NCBI GenBank assembly: GCA_035276475.1
Contig: DATELQ010000052.1
Coordinates: 1-64,000, forward strand
From: DATDFB01 sp035276475
Lineage (GTDB): Bacteria; Acidobacteriota; Thermoanaerobaculia; Gp7-AA8
Reading direction: 5' to 3'
DNA length: 64,000 nt
Below the pieces are notes generated by a model that saw only the letters and a program-made list of their open reading frames with translations, had not been told where the DNA came from and made no database searches. Of the stretch, positions 16,276 to 24,682 are shown piece after piece (the first letter of the stretch is position 1; each line of letters starts with the position of its first letter). The translations under genes were made by a program, and so were the position numbers.

Positions 16276-17520
16276 ATGCGCGACGCAATCGTCATCGGCG
16301 GCGGGGCCGCGGGGCTGGCCGCGACGCGCGATCTCTCCGCCGCCGGCCTCGACGTGCTCCTCCTCGAAGCCCGCAACCGCCTCGGCGGGCGCGTGCACAC
16401 GCTGCACGAGGCCAATCTCCCGCTGCCGGTCGAGCTCGGGCCGGAGTTCGTGCACGGCGAGGTCGAGGAGGTCTTCCAACTCGTGCGCGGCAGCGGCGTG
16501 CTGATCGACCGCCTCCCCGACCTGCATCTGTGGAACGGCCGCGAGCGTCCCGACTTCTGGAAACGGATCGAGCGCATCCTCGGCCGCGCTGCAAAGACGC
16601 CGCACGATGTCTCGCTCGCGGAGTTCCTCGCCAAATCGCGCATCAGCCCCTCGGATCGCAAGCTCGTCGAGATGTTCGTCGAGGGCTACCACGCCGCCGA
16701 TCTCGAGAAGGTCAGCAGCCACTCCCTGGCGTCGAGCGACAGCGAGCAGCAGGACGAAAACGACTTCCCGCAGTTCCGCGTCGTCACCGGCTACGACTCG
16801 CTGCTGAACGTGATCCGCGGCGGCTTCGCGCAGGAGCACGTGGAAGTGCGGACGTCGTCGATCGTCACGCGGATCGCCTGGCGGCGCGGCGAGGTCGAGG
16901 TAGGCGTCCGCACGCGCGCGGGCGCCGAGGAGACGCACCGCGCGCGGGCCGCCATCGTCACGCTGCCGATCGGCGTCCTGCGCTCCGACGCCATCACATG
17001 GGACCCGCGCCCGCGCAACCTCGCCGCGCTCGAGAAGCTGGAGATGGGGAACGTCTGCAAGATCGTCTTCGCCTTCCGCGAGTCGTTCTGGCCGGCGCAG
17101 ACGAACTTCGTCCACGCCGCGGGGCCGGAGTTTCCGACGTGGTGGACGCACGCGCCCGCCGTCGTTCCGCTGATCACCGCCTGGACCGGCGGCCCACCCG
17201 CCGCGCGCCTTCTCGACATGAGCGAGGCGCAGCGCATCGACCGCGCCCTCGCCTCGCTGGCGAACGTGTTCGACGTGCCGCGCGCGCGGCTCGACGATCT
17301 CCTCGACAGCTGGTGGACGCACGACTGGCGCAACGACCCGCTCTCGCGCGGCGCGTACAGCTACACGCTCGCCGGCGGCATGAGCGCGCGGAAGAAGCTC
17401 GCCGCGCCGGTGCAAAGCACGCTCTTCTTCGCCGGCGAAGCGTGCGAGGCGGAGCAGTCCGGCACCGTCGCCGGCGCCATCGCCTCGGGACGCGCCGCCG
17501 CAAAGGCCGTTCGGGCTTAG
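16276..17520 (+). CDS. flavin-containing amine oxidase family protein
   Basis: A 414-residue FAD-dependent oxidoreductase of the monoamine oxidase/polyamine oxidase group. It starts with the Rossmann motif VIGGGAAGLAATRDL, followed by LLLEARNRLGGRVHT (the GG-doublet flavin motif). The C-terminus has LFFAGEACEAEQSGTVAGAI, which contacts the flavin. No signal peptide, so cytoplasmic. Substrate (amine, carotenoid or other) is not predictable. Its stop overlaps the stop region of the convergent berberine-bridge-type gene by four bases. Confidence 0.85.
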   Translation: MRDAIVIGGGAAGLAATRDLSAAGLDVLLLEARNRLGGRVHTLHEANLPLPVELGPEFVHGEVEEVFQLVRGSGVLIDRLPDLHLWNGRERPDFWKRIERILGRAAKTPHDVSLAEFLAKSRISPSDRKLVEMFVEGYHAADLEKVSSHSLASSDSEQQDENDFPQFRVVTGYDSLLNVIRGGFAQEHVEVRTSSIVTRIAWRRGEVEVGVRTRAGAEETHRARAAIVTLPIGVLRSDAITWDPRPRNLAALEKLEMGNVCKIVFAFRESFWPAQTNFVHAAGPEFPTWWTHAPAVVPLITAWTGGPPAARLLDMSEAQRIDRALASLANVFDVPRARLDDLLDSWWTHDWRNDPLSRGAYSYTLAGGMSARKKLAAPVQSTLFFAGEACEAEQSGTVAGAIASGRAAAKAVRA

Positions 17521-18956
17521 GGCAATCGAATCGACTGCCCGTGGTGGAACACGTTCCCCGGATCCCACCGCTTCTTCACCCGCTGCAGGCGCGGATAGCT
17601 GTCGAGGTAGTACAACCGCGCCCAGTCGCGCAGATCGGTGTCCGGATAGTTGACGTAGCAGCCGTCCATCGTCGCGTTGGGCAGCGGGCCTTCGGGGCCG
17701 TACATGTCGTCGTAAAACGCCCGGATCCAGCGCAGGTTCTCGTCCTGCTCGAGCGGGTTGTTCCAGTACGTCTGGTACTGCAGCTTCATGATCGACGACC
17801 GCTGCGGCACCGCCGTCGCCTCCGAGTCGACCGCGTTGATCCGGCAGCCGTACGAGTCGACCTGCAGCAGCGCCTGCGGGACGTCGCTGTCGTTCGTGAG
17901 ATGCGTCCACATCTTCGCGATCTGCGCGTCGGGAAACGGCTGCTTCATGTACGCCGACTTGTACTTCCCGTACTGATTCGGGCCGGAGGGATCGAACGTC
18001 TGCGTCGCATACAGCCACGGCATCGCCGTGACGTCGTTGTGCCGCATCGGGTGGAAGTGGCGGCCGACGGGGACGACCTGCGGCACGAAGGGGCCGACGG
18101 CGTGGCGCATGCGCTCGACCAGCTCCTCGACCGGCCCGGCCCCGCTGCCGACGTTCTGGATCGTCAGCACGATCTGCGACGCCGACTTGTGCGTGAGGTG
18201 CAGCAGCGTGAAGAGTCCGGCGAACGGACTGCCGGGGGCGCTGTTCTCGCGCAGGAAGTCGCCGTACGCCTGCACCAGCCGCGCGAACTTCCCGGGCGTC
18301 ATCGCGCTCCAGTCCCAGGCCAGGTTCGCGACGTACGCCTCCGGCGGCGCGGGCGGAAGCTCGCGGAAAAAGAACCGCGTCACGATGCCGAAGTTGCCTC
18401 CGCCGCCGCCCTGATTGACCCAGAGGAGCTCGCGCTCGTCGCCGTGCGAGTCGGCCGTGACCGTCGCCGCGTGCGCGCGGCCGTCCGCGTCGACGACGAC
18501 GATCTCGACGCCGGTCAGCCAGTCGACCGTGAGTCCGTGCAGCCGCGACAGCAGCCCGTATCCGCCGCCGGTGATGTGCCCGCCCGCACCGACGGAGTAG
18601 CACGACCCCGCCGGCAGCGCCACGTCGTACTCCTTGTACAGATTCCAGTAGACGTTCCAGAGCGTGCAGCCGGCTTCGATGCAGTACGCCCGCCGGGCGT
18701 CGTCGTAATAGACGCGGTTCATCGGCGCCGTGTCGACGATGACGCCGCCGTCGTTGCCGACCGCGAAGTCCTCGTAGCAATGTCCGCCGCTGCGCACCGT
18801 GATGCGGCGCTTCGCGTCGACGGCCTCCTGCACCGTTCTCTCGACCTGGCCGGTGTCGCCGCACACCTGGATGAACGCCGGCTTGCCGGCCCAGCGGAGA
18901 TTGAAGCCGCGGATCAGCGTCTGGTAGCGCGGGTCGTCGGGACCGACTTTGCTCAC
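17517..18956 (-). CDS. berberine bridge enzyme-like FAD oxidase (bicovalent flavin)
   Basis: A 479-residue oxidase of the FAD_binding_4 + BBE type. His59 in SGGHCYED and Cys119 in AGSCYSVGAGG are at the two positions used for bicovalent 8-alpha-His/6-S-Cys attachment of FAD. GGGYGLLSR and NQGGGGGNFGIVT are further flavin-binding blocks. The BBE domain ends in KKRWDPGNVFHHGQSI. Members oxidise sugars, alcohols or secondary metabolites and make hydrogen peroxide. No signal peptide is seen. It is convergent with the amine oxidase and divergent from the Oar-like small gene. Confidence 0.88.
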   Translation of the reverse strand: MSKVGPDDPRYQTLIRGFNLRWAGKPAFIQVCGDTGQVERTVQEAVDAKRRITVRSGGHCYEDFAVGNDGGVIVDTAPMNRVYYDDARRAYCIEAGCTLWNVYWNLYKEYDVALPAGSCYSVGAGGHITGGGYGLLSRLHGLTVDWLTGVEIVVVDADGRAHAATVTADSHGDERELLWVNQGGGGGNFGIVTRFFFRELPPAPPEAYVANLAWDWSAMTPGKFARLVQAYGDFLRENSAPGSPFAGLFTLLHLTHKSASQIVLTIQNVGSGAGPVEELVERMRHAVGPFVPQVVPVGRHFHPMRHNDVTAMPWLYATQTFDPSGPNQYGKYKSAYMKQPFPDAQIAKMWTHLTNDSDVPQALLQVDSYGCRINAVDSEATAVPQRSSIMKLQYQTYWNNPLEQDENLRWIRAFYDDMYGPEGPLPNATMDGCYVNYPDTDLRDWARLYYLDSYPRLQRVKKRWDPGNVFHHGQSIRLP

Positions 18957-19013
18957 GGAAGAGGAGTAGCGGCAGCGCGGAGATCCCTACCCCCGCGGAG
19001 TACAATCGCGTCG

Positions 19014-19463
19014 ATGATCCCGAGACTCGCGCTGCTCCTTCTCTTCGTCGCCGGCTCCGCGGTCGCGCAGGAATTCGGCCGCGCCGACGGCGGCGACCTC
19101 CAGCTCCAGGTCAAGCAGCCGGGCGGCTTCTCCGGCTCCCTCGGACTCTCCTTCTCGAACGGCCCCTTCGGGTCGAAGCAATTCGGCGGCACCCTCGGCG
19201 GCGCGCTCATCGCGGACAAGCTCTGGTTCTTCGCCACGGGAGAGCGCAATCGTCAGTACGCCTCCGTCACCCCGCAGCTCAATGACCGCCAGGTTCTCAC
19301 CGCGGCCGCCGGCACCGGACGGGAGCAGACGCCCACGCTCACGTTGCCGTCGTCATTCCTCTCGATGCGCTACACCGGCATGCTCTCGAGCAGCTCGTAC
19401 TTCACCGCGAACGTGACGACGCGAAGAACGACCGCCGAGCCGGCGCTCGTCCTCTTCCACTAG
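19014..19463 (+). CDS. small secreted protein resembling a fragment of an Oar-type TonB-dependent receptor
   Basis: A 149-residue protein with a clear signal peptide (MIPRLALLLLFVAGSAVAQ). The mature part contains FGGTLGGALIADKLWFFAT, which resembles the plug/barrel junction of large Oar-like TonB receptors (GGTLGGPI..DKLFFF). The remaining barrel strands and the TonB box region are missing, whereas such receptors are normally around 1000 residues. Either a decayed remnant that kept its signal peptide or a real mini-protein. Its stop overlaps the convergent transglycosylase stop by two bases (19461-19462), so it is not simply truncated by a nearby insertion that I can see. Confidence 0.6.
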   Translation: MIPRLALLLLFVAGSAVAQEFGRADGGDLQLQVKQPGGFSGSLGLSFSNGPFGSKQFGGTLGGALIADKLWFFATGERNRQYASVTPQLNDRQVLTAAAGTGREQTPTLTLPSSFLSMRYTGMLSSSSYFTANVTTRRTTAEPALVLFH

Positions 19464-20092
19464 AAGCCGTACTTCGCCTTATCCCGCCCGATCCGCTTCA
19501 GCGCCACGATCGCCGGGACGAAGTCGCGCGTCTCGCCGGGGAGCTTCTGCCAGATCCGGTAGTAGTCGCGGTCGTGCCCCGTCTCCCGCCCGAACGTCTC
19601 CTTCATGATCCGCGCGACGCGGTTCTCGCCCGAGTTGTACGCCGCCGCGGCCAGGTACCAGCAGCCGAAGCGCTTGTAGAGGTGCTCGAGAAAGTCGAGC
19701 GCCGCCTCCGTCTCCTTCTCCAGGTTCTTCCGCTCGTCGACCTTCTTGTTCACGCGCAGGCCGTACAGATGCGCCGTCGCCTTCGTCAGCTGCCACACCC
19801 CGACCGCTTCCTCGGCAGAGTGTGCCTCGCGGTCGAACGCCGACTCCTCGAAGGCCAGATAGATGAGGTTCTGCGGCAGGCCGCGCGCCCGCAGCTTGCT
19901 CGTGATCAGCTTCTGGACGTGCGGCTTCCGCTCGAAGCCGGCCGCGATCCTCTTGCGGTACTCCGGCGTATGGCTGAACTGGTCGACCCAGTAGTCGACC
20001 CGCTCGTGCTTGAGGTCGGGCAGCACATCGCGCTGGCCGGCCATTGCGGCGGCGGCGGCGAAAAAGACGGCGAAAGCGGCAAAATGGCGCAT
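19460..20092 (-). CDS. lytic transglycosylase (SLT/MltD-type), secreted
   Basis: A 210-residue protein with a signal peptide (to about Ala18) and an SLT domain. The catalytic Glu is Glu83 in the AFEESAFD motif, followed by EEAVGVWQLTKATA (the GxxQ motif in variant form) and AAAAYNSGENRV. It cleaves the MurNAc-GlcNAc bond of peptidoglycan in the periplasm, forming 1,6-anhydro ends. The start at 20092 is chosen for its signal peptide; longer in-frame starts overlap the divergent M13 gene. No LysM repeats are present, unlike MltD. Confidence 0.82.
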   Translation of the reverse strand: MRHFAAFAVFFAAAAAMAGQRDVLPDLKHERVDYWVDQFSHTPEYRKRIAAGFERKPHVQKLITSKLRARGLPQNLIYLAFEESAFDREAHSAEEAVGVWQLTKATAHLYGLRVNKKVDERKNLEKETEAALDFLEHLYKRFGCWYLAAAAYNSGENRVARIMKETFGRETGHDRDYYRIWQKLPGETRDFVPAIVALKRIGRDKAKYGF

Positions 20093-20175
20093 CGAAGTTA
20101 CCGTTCGTGCAAAGCCATTGCCGCGGCCGGCGGACCGTGAATATTTTCTTGGTGGAGGGCTGTTCCCCTCGCGAC

Positions 20176-22230
20176 ATGAAGAGATTCGCACTCCTCCTCT
20201 CGCTGCTCACTCTCCTTTCCACCGCCGGGTTGCGCGCCGCTGACGCGCCGTCGGCGACGCAGACCGCGCAGCGCTACGGCAAATGGGGCGTCGATCTCGA
20301 CGCCATGGACCGCAGCGTCAAGCCCGGCGACGACTTTTTCCGCTTCGTCAACGGCAAGTGGGCTTCCACCGCCCAGATCCCGGCCGACAAGACGAGCCTC
20401 GGATCGTTCGCGCTCCTCCGCGACCTCTCCGAGGCGCGCGTGCACGAGATCCTGGAGCGCTGGGCCGCCGCCAAGAACCTCAAGCCCGGCAGTGACGAGG
20501 CCAAGGTCGCCGCGATCTACCGCTCGTTCATGGACGAGGCGACGATCGAGAAGTTCGACAGCAAGCCCATCCAGCCGTTTCTCGACGCCGTTGCGAAAGC
20601 CAAAACCCTCGACGACGTCGCCCGCCTGATGGCCGACTCGCAGGGCGGCTTCGGCAGCTCGTTCTTCCGCGCCGGCATCGGCGACGACCAGAAGAACCCC
20701 GACAAGAACACGCTTTATCTCTCGCAGGCCGGCTTGGGCCTCCCCGACCGCGAGTACTACCTGCAGGACAAGTTCAAGGAGCAGCGCGAGCACTACCAGC
20801 AGTACGTCAGCGACATGCTGAAGCTGGCCGGCTGGCCCGAGCCGGAGAAGAACGCCGCCGACGTCGTGGCGCTCGAGACCAAGATCGCCGAGGCGCATTG
20901 GACGCGCGCCGAAGGGCGCAACCGGGACAAGACGTACAACCTCATGACCTTCGCCGAGCTGGAGAAGAACGCCGCCGGCTTCCCCTGGAGCGTCTACTTC
21001 AAGGAAGCGGGCCTGGAGAAGGCCGGCCGCGCCGTCGTCCGCCAGAACACGGCGTTCCCGAAGATCGCCAACGTCTTCGCCGCCACGCCCGTCGACACGC
21101 TGAAGGCGTGGGAGGCGTTCCACATCGTCGACGAGACCTCGCCGCTGCTCTCGAAGCGCTTCGCCGACGCGCAGTGGGAGTTCCGCTCGAAGTACCTCAA
21201 TGGCACGAAGGAACAGCGCCCCCGCTGGAAGCGCGGCACGCAGGCCGCCGAGATCTCCATGGGCGAGGCGATCGGCCGCACGTACGTGGCCGAGTACTTC
21301 CCGCCGGAGTCGAAGGCGAAGATGGAGTCGCTCGTCAGCGATCTCCGCACGGCGCTCCGTGCCCGCATCGAGAAGCTGGAGTGGATGAAGCCGGAGACGA
21401 AGGCGAAGGCGCTGGAGAAGCTGGCCAAGTTCAACGTGAAGATCGGCTATCCGACGAAGTGGCGCGACTATTCGGCGCTGCAGGTGAAAGACGGTGACGC
21501 CGTCGGCAACGTCCTCAGCTCCGCGAAGTTCCAGTGGGCCCGCGACCTGGCCGATCTCAACAAGCCGACCGACAAGACCGAGTGGGGCATGACGCCGCAG
21601 ACGGTCAACGCCTACTACAACTCGACGAAGAACGAGATCGTCTTCCCCGCCGCGATTCTGCAGCCGCCCTTCTTCGATCCGAAGGCCGACCCGGCCGTGA
21701 ACTACGGTGCGATCGGCGGCGTGATCGGACACGAGATCACGCACGGCTTCGACGATCAGGGCCGCAAGTCCGACGGCAACGGCGTGCTCACCGACTGGTG
21801 GGTCGCCGACGACGCCGCGAAGTTCGAGGCGCAGGCGACGAAGCTCGGCGCGCAGTACGAGGCGGTGAATTTCCCGACGCTGCCCGGCATGCACATCACC
21901 GGACGCCTGACGATGGGCGAGAACATCGCGGACCTCGGCGGGATCCTGCTCGCGCTCGACGCCTACAAGGTGTCGCTCAAGGGCCAGCCTGCCCCGGTGC
22001 TGGACGGCTTCACCGGCCAGCAGCGCGTGTTCCTCGGCTGGGCCCAGGTGTGGCGCTCCGTGATGCGCGACGACACCCTCCGCCAGCTCCTCATGACCGA
22101 CTCCCACTCCCCCGCCCCCGTCCGCGCCATCGCCCCGCTCCGCAACGTGGACGCGTGGTACGACGCGTTCGGCGTGAAGGAGGGAGAGGCGAATTACGTG
22201 AAGCCGGAAGAGCGAGTCAGAATCTGGTAA
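20176..22230 (+). CDS. M13 family (neprilysin-like) zinc metallopeptidase
   Basis: A 684-residue secreted endopeptidase with signal peptide MKRFALLLSLLTLLSTAGLRA. The zinc site is HEITH (His519, Glu520, His523) with the third ligand Glu582 in GENIADLGG. The NAYYNSTKNEIVFPAAIL substrate-binding block precedes it. This is the full bacterial PepO/neprilysin length. It likely degrades oligopeptides in the periplasm or outside the cell. Divergent from the transglycosylase; the two share an 83-base promoter region. Followed by a strong terminator at 22253. Confidence 0.93.
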   Translation: MKRFALLLSLLTLLSTAGLRAADAPSATQTAQRYGKWGVDLDAMDRSVKPGDDFFRFVNGKWASTAQIPADKTSLGSFALLRDLSEARVHEILERWAAAKNLKPGSDEAKVAAIYRSFMDEATIEKFDSKPIQPFLDAVAKAKTLDDVARLMADSQGGFGSSFFRAGIGDDQKNPDKNTLYLSQAGLGLPDREYYLQDKFKEQREHYQQYVSDMLKLAGWPEPEKNAADVVALETKIAEAHWTRAEGRNRDKTYNLMTFAELEKNAAGFPWSVYFKEAGLEKAGRAVVRQNTAFPKIANVFAATPVDTLKAWEAFHIVDETSPLLSKRFADAQWEFRSKYLNGTKEQRPRWKRGTQAAEISMGEAIGRTYVAEYFPPESKAKMESLVSDLRTALRARIEKLEWMKPETKAKALEKLAKFNVKIGYPTKWRDYSALQVKDGDAVGNVLSSAKFQWARDLADLNKPTDKTEWGMTPQTVNAYYNSTKNEIVFPAAILQPPFFDPKADPAVNYGAIGGVIGHEITHGFDDQGRKSDGNGVLTDWWVADDAAKFEAQATKLGAQYEAVNFPTLPGMHITGRLTMGENIADLGGILLALDAYKVSLKGQPAPVLDGFTGQQRVFLGWAQVWRSVMRDDTLRQLLMTDSHSPAPVRAIAPLRNVDAWYDAFGVKEGEANYVKPEERVRIW

Positions 22231-22252
22231 GTTCCGATTGCTCGTAACGTGA

Positions 22253-22285
22253 AACGGCCGCCTCCGGGCGGCCGTTTTTGTTTTT
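22253..22285 (+). terminator. Rho-independent terminator of the M13 peptidase gene
   Basis: A perfect 10-bp stem (AACGGCCGCC / GGCGGCCGTT) with the tight loop TCCG, followed by TTTG and TTTTT. It lies 22 bases after the stop codon and touches the end of the convergent PIN toxin gene. Confidence 0.9.
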
Positions 22286-22685
22286 ATGTGGTGAACCGTT
22301 CCGGCGAGATGGACAGATCGGGGCACGCGGCCAACAAGCCGCGGTCCGCCGTCACCAGAGGCACCTCGAGGTTAACGGCCGCAACGACGAACTGGGCGTC
22401 ATACGCGGAGAGCTTCCGCTCCGCCGCCATCTCCAACACGTCGTCTCCCGACGGCTCCATCTCGCTTCGACCGAAAATTGTTTGCGCCCGCCGCCATGTC
22501 TCGTGCGCCTCGGCTAGCGTGAGAACGTGCGCACACACCGCCGTTGTGAGGACGTTCAGAAACTCGCTGCGCCAAAGCGTCGGTAGCATCCAGCGCGGAT
22601 CTTTCGCCCATACGGCTCGCGCCATCTCCGTCTTTTCCCCCTCGATTAGCAGGTAAGCCACGAGGTTCGTGTCAGCCACGATCAC
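22284..22685 (-). CDS. PIN-domain ribonuclease toxin (VapC/FitB-type)
   Basis: A 133-residue PIN protein. The acidic metal-binding set is Asp5 in IVADTNLVAYL, a Glu in WRSEFLNVL, and the Asp pair in SAYDAQFV and VTADRGLL. The fold cleaves RNA, often tRNA, when freed from its antitoxin. The GTG start overlaps the antitoxin stop (GTGA), the usual antitoxin-first order. The antitoxin type (ribbon-helix-helix) suggests the VapBC/FitAB class. Confidence 0.85.
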   Translation of the reverse strand: MIVADTNLVAYLLIEGEKTEMARAVWAKDPRWMLPTLWRSEFLNVLTTAVCAHVLTLAEAHETWRRAQTIFGRSEMEPSGDDVLEMAAERKLSAYDAQFVVAAVNLEVPLVTADRGLLAACPDLSISPERFTT

Positions 22686-22912
22686 CGGTCTCTCCGCCGA
22701 GCGCGGTCGATGATCGTCTGACGGAGCGGATGCCGGCCACGCACGCGCAAGCGATCGATCTCTTCAAGCGTCGGCGGACCGGAGCGGTCATGGAGTGCCG
22801 CCTCCAGAATGGTGATCGCCTCACTGCTGAGACTGCGCCGGTTCGCCGCCGCGCGCGTCTTCAGTTTTCGATGAAGCTCCTTCGGAAGTTCCTTGATCAG
22901 CAGAGCGGCCAT
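22682..22912 (-). CDS. ribbon-helix-helix (FitA/Arc-like) antitoxin
   Basis: A 76-residue protein. The N-terminal MAALLIKELPKELHRKLKTR followed by AAANRRSLSSEAITILEAAL is a ribbon-helix-helix DNA-binding domain; the C-terminal basic tail should wrap around the PIN toxin. The start ATG at 22912 is chosen because it opens directly with the RHH strand. It is expected to autoregulate by binding the inverted repeat at 22925-22945. Confidence 0.82.
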   Translation of the reverse strand: MAALLIKELPKELHRKLKTRAAANRRSLSSEAITILEAALHDRSGPPTLEEIDRLRVRGRHPLRQTIIDRARRRDR

Positions 22913-22921
22913 GGTATCGAA

Positions 22922-22945
22922 AGTATAGCAAAGCGCTAGTGCTAT
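22922..22945 (-). promoter_or_regulatory. toxin-antitoxin promoter and operator
   Basis: A perfect inverted repeat ATAGCA - 9 bases - TGCTAT (22925-22945) with AGCGCT near its centre. On the minus strand TATACT (22927-22922) is a good -10 box overlapping the repeat, 10 bases before the antitoxin ATG. Binding of the RHH antitoxin here would block transcription. The short distance implies a nearly leaderless message. Confidence 0.65.
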
Positions 22946-22965
22946 GCTGCGCGCCAGGAGGAACG

Positions 22966-23280
22966 ATGAAGAACCCATCCGAGCCCCTCTACATCGGCGT
23001 CGGCAGTCACGCCGTGGCCATCGACCGCGCCACCGGCGCCGAGCTTTGGCGGACGAAGCTCAAGTCATCGAGCTTCGTGACCGTCTACTCCGACCGCGAC
23101 GGCCTCTACGCCGGCGCGAAGGGAGAGCTCTTCTGCCTCGACCGCACCACCGGCAGCATCCTCTGGCACAACCGCCTGAACGGCCTCGGAATGAACGTCA
23201 TCACGTTCAGCGGCAGCGGCACGACCGCGCTGTTGGATCGCGCAACAACAAGCGGCCCTGGGGGCCGCAGCACGGGGTGA
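22966..23280 (+). CDS. short PQQ-repeat beta-propeller-like protein
   Basis: A 104-residue protein carrying two PQQ-type beta-propeller blades (VAIDRATGAELWRTKL and FCLDRTTGSILWHNRL), far too few for a closed propeller. AGGAGG lies six bases before the ATG. No signal peptide. The last residues are encoded by a GC-rich inverted repeat (GCGGCCC/GGGCCGC) with no T-run. The protein may fold as an oligomer; no enzymatic function is suggested. It is divergent from the toxin-antitoxin pair, whose operator lies just upstream. Confidence 0.7.
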   Translation: MKNPSEPLYIGVGSHAVAIDRATGAELWRTKLKSSSFVTVYSDRDGLYAGAKGELFCLDRTTGSILWHNRLNGLGMNVITFSGSGTTALLDRATTSGPGGRSTG

Positions 23281-23302
23281 GCGTCTTGCACGCTCCTCCG
23301 CC

Positions 23303-24679
23303 GTGGACTGGTTCGACGGCCTCTGGCTCGTCCGCCTCCTCTTCCTCCGCGGCCTCGCGGCGATCTACCTCGTCGCCTTCCTCTCCGCGCTGAACCAATT
23401 CCCCGCGCTCCTCGGCGAGCGCGGGCTCCTCCCGGTGCGCGACTTCCTCGACGTTGTCACGTTCCGCGACGCGCCGTCGCTCTTCCACTGGCGGTACTCG
23501 GACCGGCTCCTCCGCGCCGTCGCACGGAGCGGTATCGCGCTCGCGGCCATCTCGCTCATCGGCGTCACCGACAAAGCTCCGTGGCCGCTCTTCCTCGCCA
23601 TCTGGCTCGCGATGTGGGCGCTCTACCTCTCCATCGTCAACGTCGGCCAGACCTTCTACGCCTTCGGATGGGAGTCGATGCTCTGCGAGGCCGGCTTCTT
23701 CGCCGCATTCCTCGGGCCCGCACACCTGCGGACGCCCGCCATCGTCATCGTCCTCCTCCGCTGGATGCTCTTCCGCGTCGAGCTCGGCGCGGGCCTCATC
23801 AAGCTCCGCCACGACCAATGCTGGCGCGATCTCACCTGCCTCTATTACCACTACGAGACCCAGCCGCTCCCGAACCCGCTGAGTCGCCTCTTCCACCGCG
23901 TACCGAAGCCGCTGCACCGCTGGAGCGTCGCCTTCAGCCACTTCGTGCAGATCGTCGCGCCGTTCGGCCTCTTCGCGCCGCAGCCGATCGCGTCGATCGC
24001 CGCGGCGCTGGCCATCGCGCAGCAGCTCCTCCTGATCGTCAGCGGCAACTACGCCTGGCTGAACTGGCTGACCGTCATCCTCGGCGTGACCGGCTTCAGC
24101 GACGCGATCCTTTACGTGCGTACACCCGCGACCGCGCCGCGTCCGATGGCCTTCGACGTCATCCTCTACGCGCTCGCCGCGCTCACCGCGATCCTGAGCA
24201 TCCGCCCCGCGCTCAACTTTTTCTCGCGCAACCAATACATGAACTACTGCTGGAACCGATTCCACCTTGTCTGCGCGTACGGCGCGTTCGGCAGCATCAC
24301 CAAGGAGCGCTTCGAGGTCGTGCTCGAAGGAAGCAACGAGGGCGTGGAGTGGAAGGAGTACGGCTTCCGCGCCAAGCCGGGCGACACCGCGCGGCGGCCG
24401 CCGCAGGTCGCGCCGTACCACCTCCGCCTCGACTGGCTGATGTGGTTCCTCCCCTTCTCCGTGCACGCGCCGGGCTACGAGCGCTGGTTCATCCGCCTCG
24501 TGCAGCGGCTCCTCAAGGGCGACGCGCAAACGCTCGCGCTCCTGCGCCACAACCCCTTCCCCGATGCGCCGCCGAAGTACATCCGCGCCGGCTACTACCT
24601 CTATCGCTTCGGCGAGAAGGAGTGGTGGACGCGCGAGCGCATCGGCGACTACCTGCCGATCATGGCGCGCTCTGTGTAA
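23303..24679 (+). CDS. lipase maturation factor (LMF1-like) membrane protein
   Basis: A 458-residue protein with about eight membrane helices and a soluble C-terminal third. It matches the lipase maturation factor family: RGLAAIYLVAFLSALNQ at the N-terminus, the block GWESMLCEAGFFAAFLGP, then LFRVELGAGLIKLRHDQCW with YHYETQPLPNPLS. In animals the family helps lipase folding in the ER; the bacterial role is not settled. GTG start. It lies three bases upstream of an MFS exporter gene and probably shares its transcript. Confidence 0.85.
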   Translation: MDWFDGLWLVRLLFLRGLAAIYLVAFLSALNQFPALLGERGLLPVRDFLDVVTFRDAPSLFHWRYSDRLLRAVARSGIALAAISLIGVTDKAPWPLFLAIWLAMWALYLSIVNVGQTFYAFGWESMLCEAGFFAAFLGPAHLRTPAIVIVLLRWMLFRVELGAGLIKLRHDQCWRDLTCLYYHYETQPLPNPLSRLFHRVPKPLHRWSVAFSHFVQIVAPFGLFAPQPIASIAAALAIAQQLLLIVSGNYAWLNWLTVILGVTGFSDAILYVRTPATAPRPMAFDVILYALAALTAILSIRPALNFFSRNQYMNYCWNRFHLVCAYGAFGSITKERFEVVLEGSNEGVEWKEYGFRAKPGDTARRPPQVAPYHLRLDWLMWFLPFSVHAPGYERWFIRLVQRLLKGDAQTLALLRHNPFPDAPPKYIRAGYYLYRFGEKEWWTRERIGDYLPIMARSV

Positions 24680-24682
24680 CGC

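Noticed and set aside
12651..22326. Very long open frames antisense to real genes (for example opposite the second cytochrome, the BBE oxidase and the M13 peptidase)
   Set aside because: They are Arg/Ala-rich, lack motifs, signal peptides and ribosome sites, and lie opposite genes with clear family signatures. High GC makes such shadows common.
22966..23280. PQQ-repeat protein as a truncated pseudogene
   Set aside because: It has a strong ribosome site and intact frame, and I recall short single-domain proteins of this type; truncation cannot be shown.
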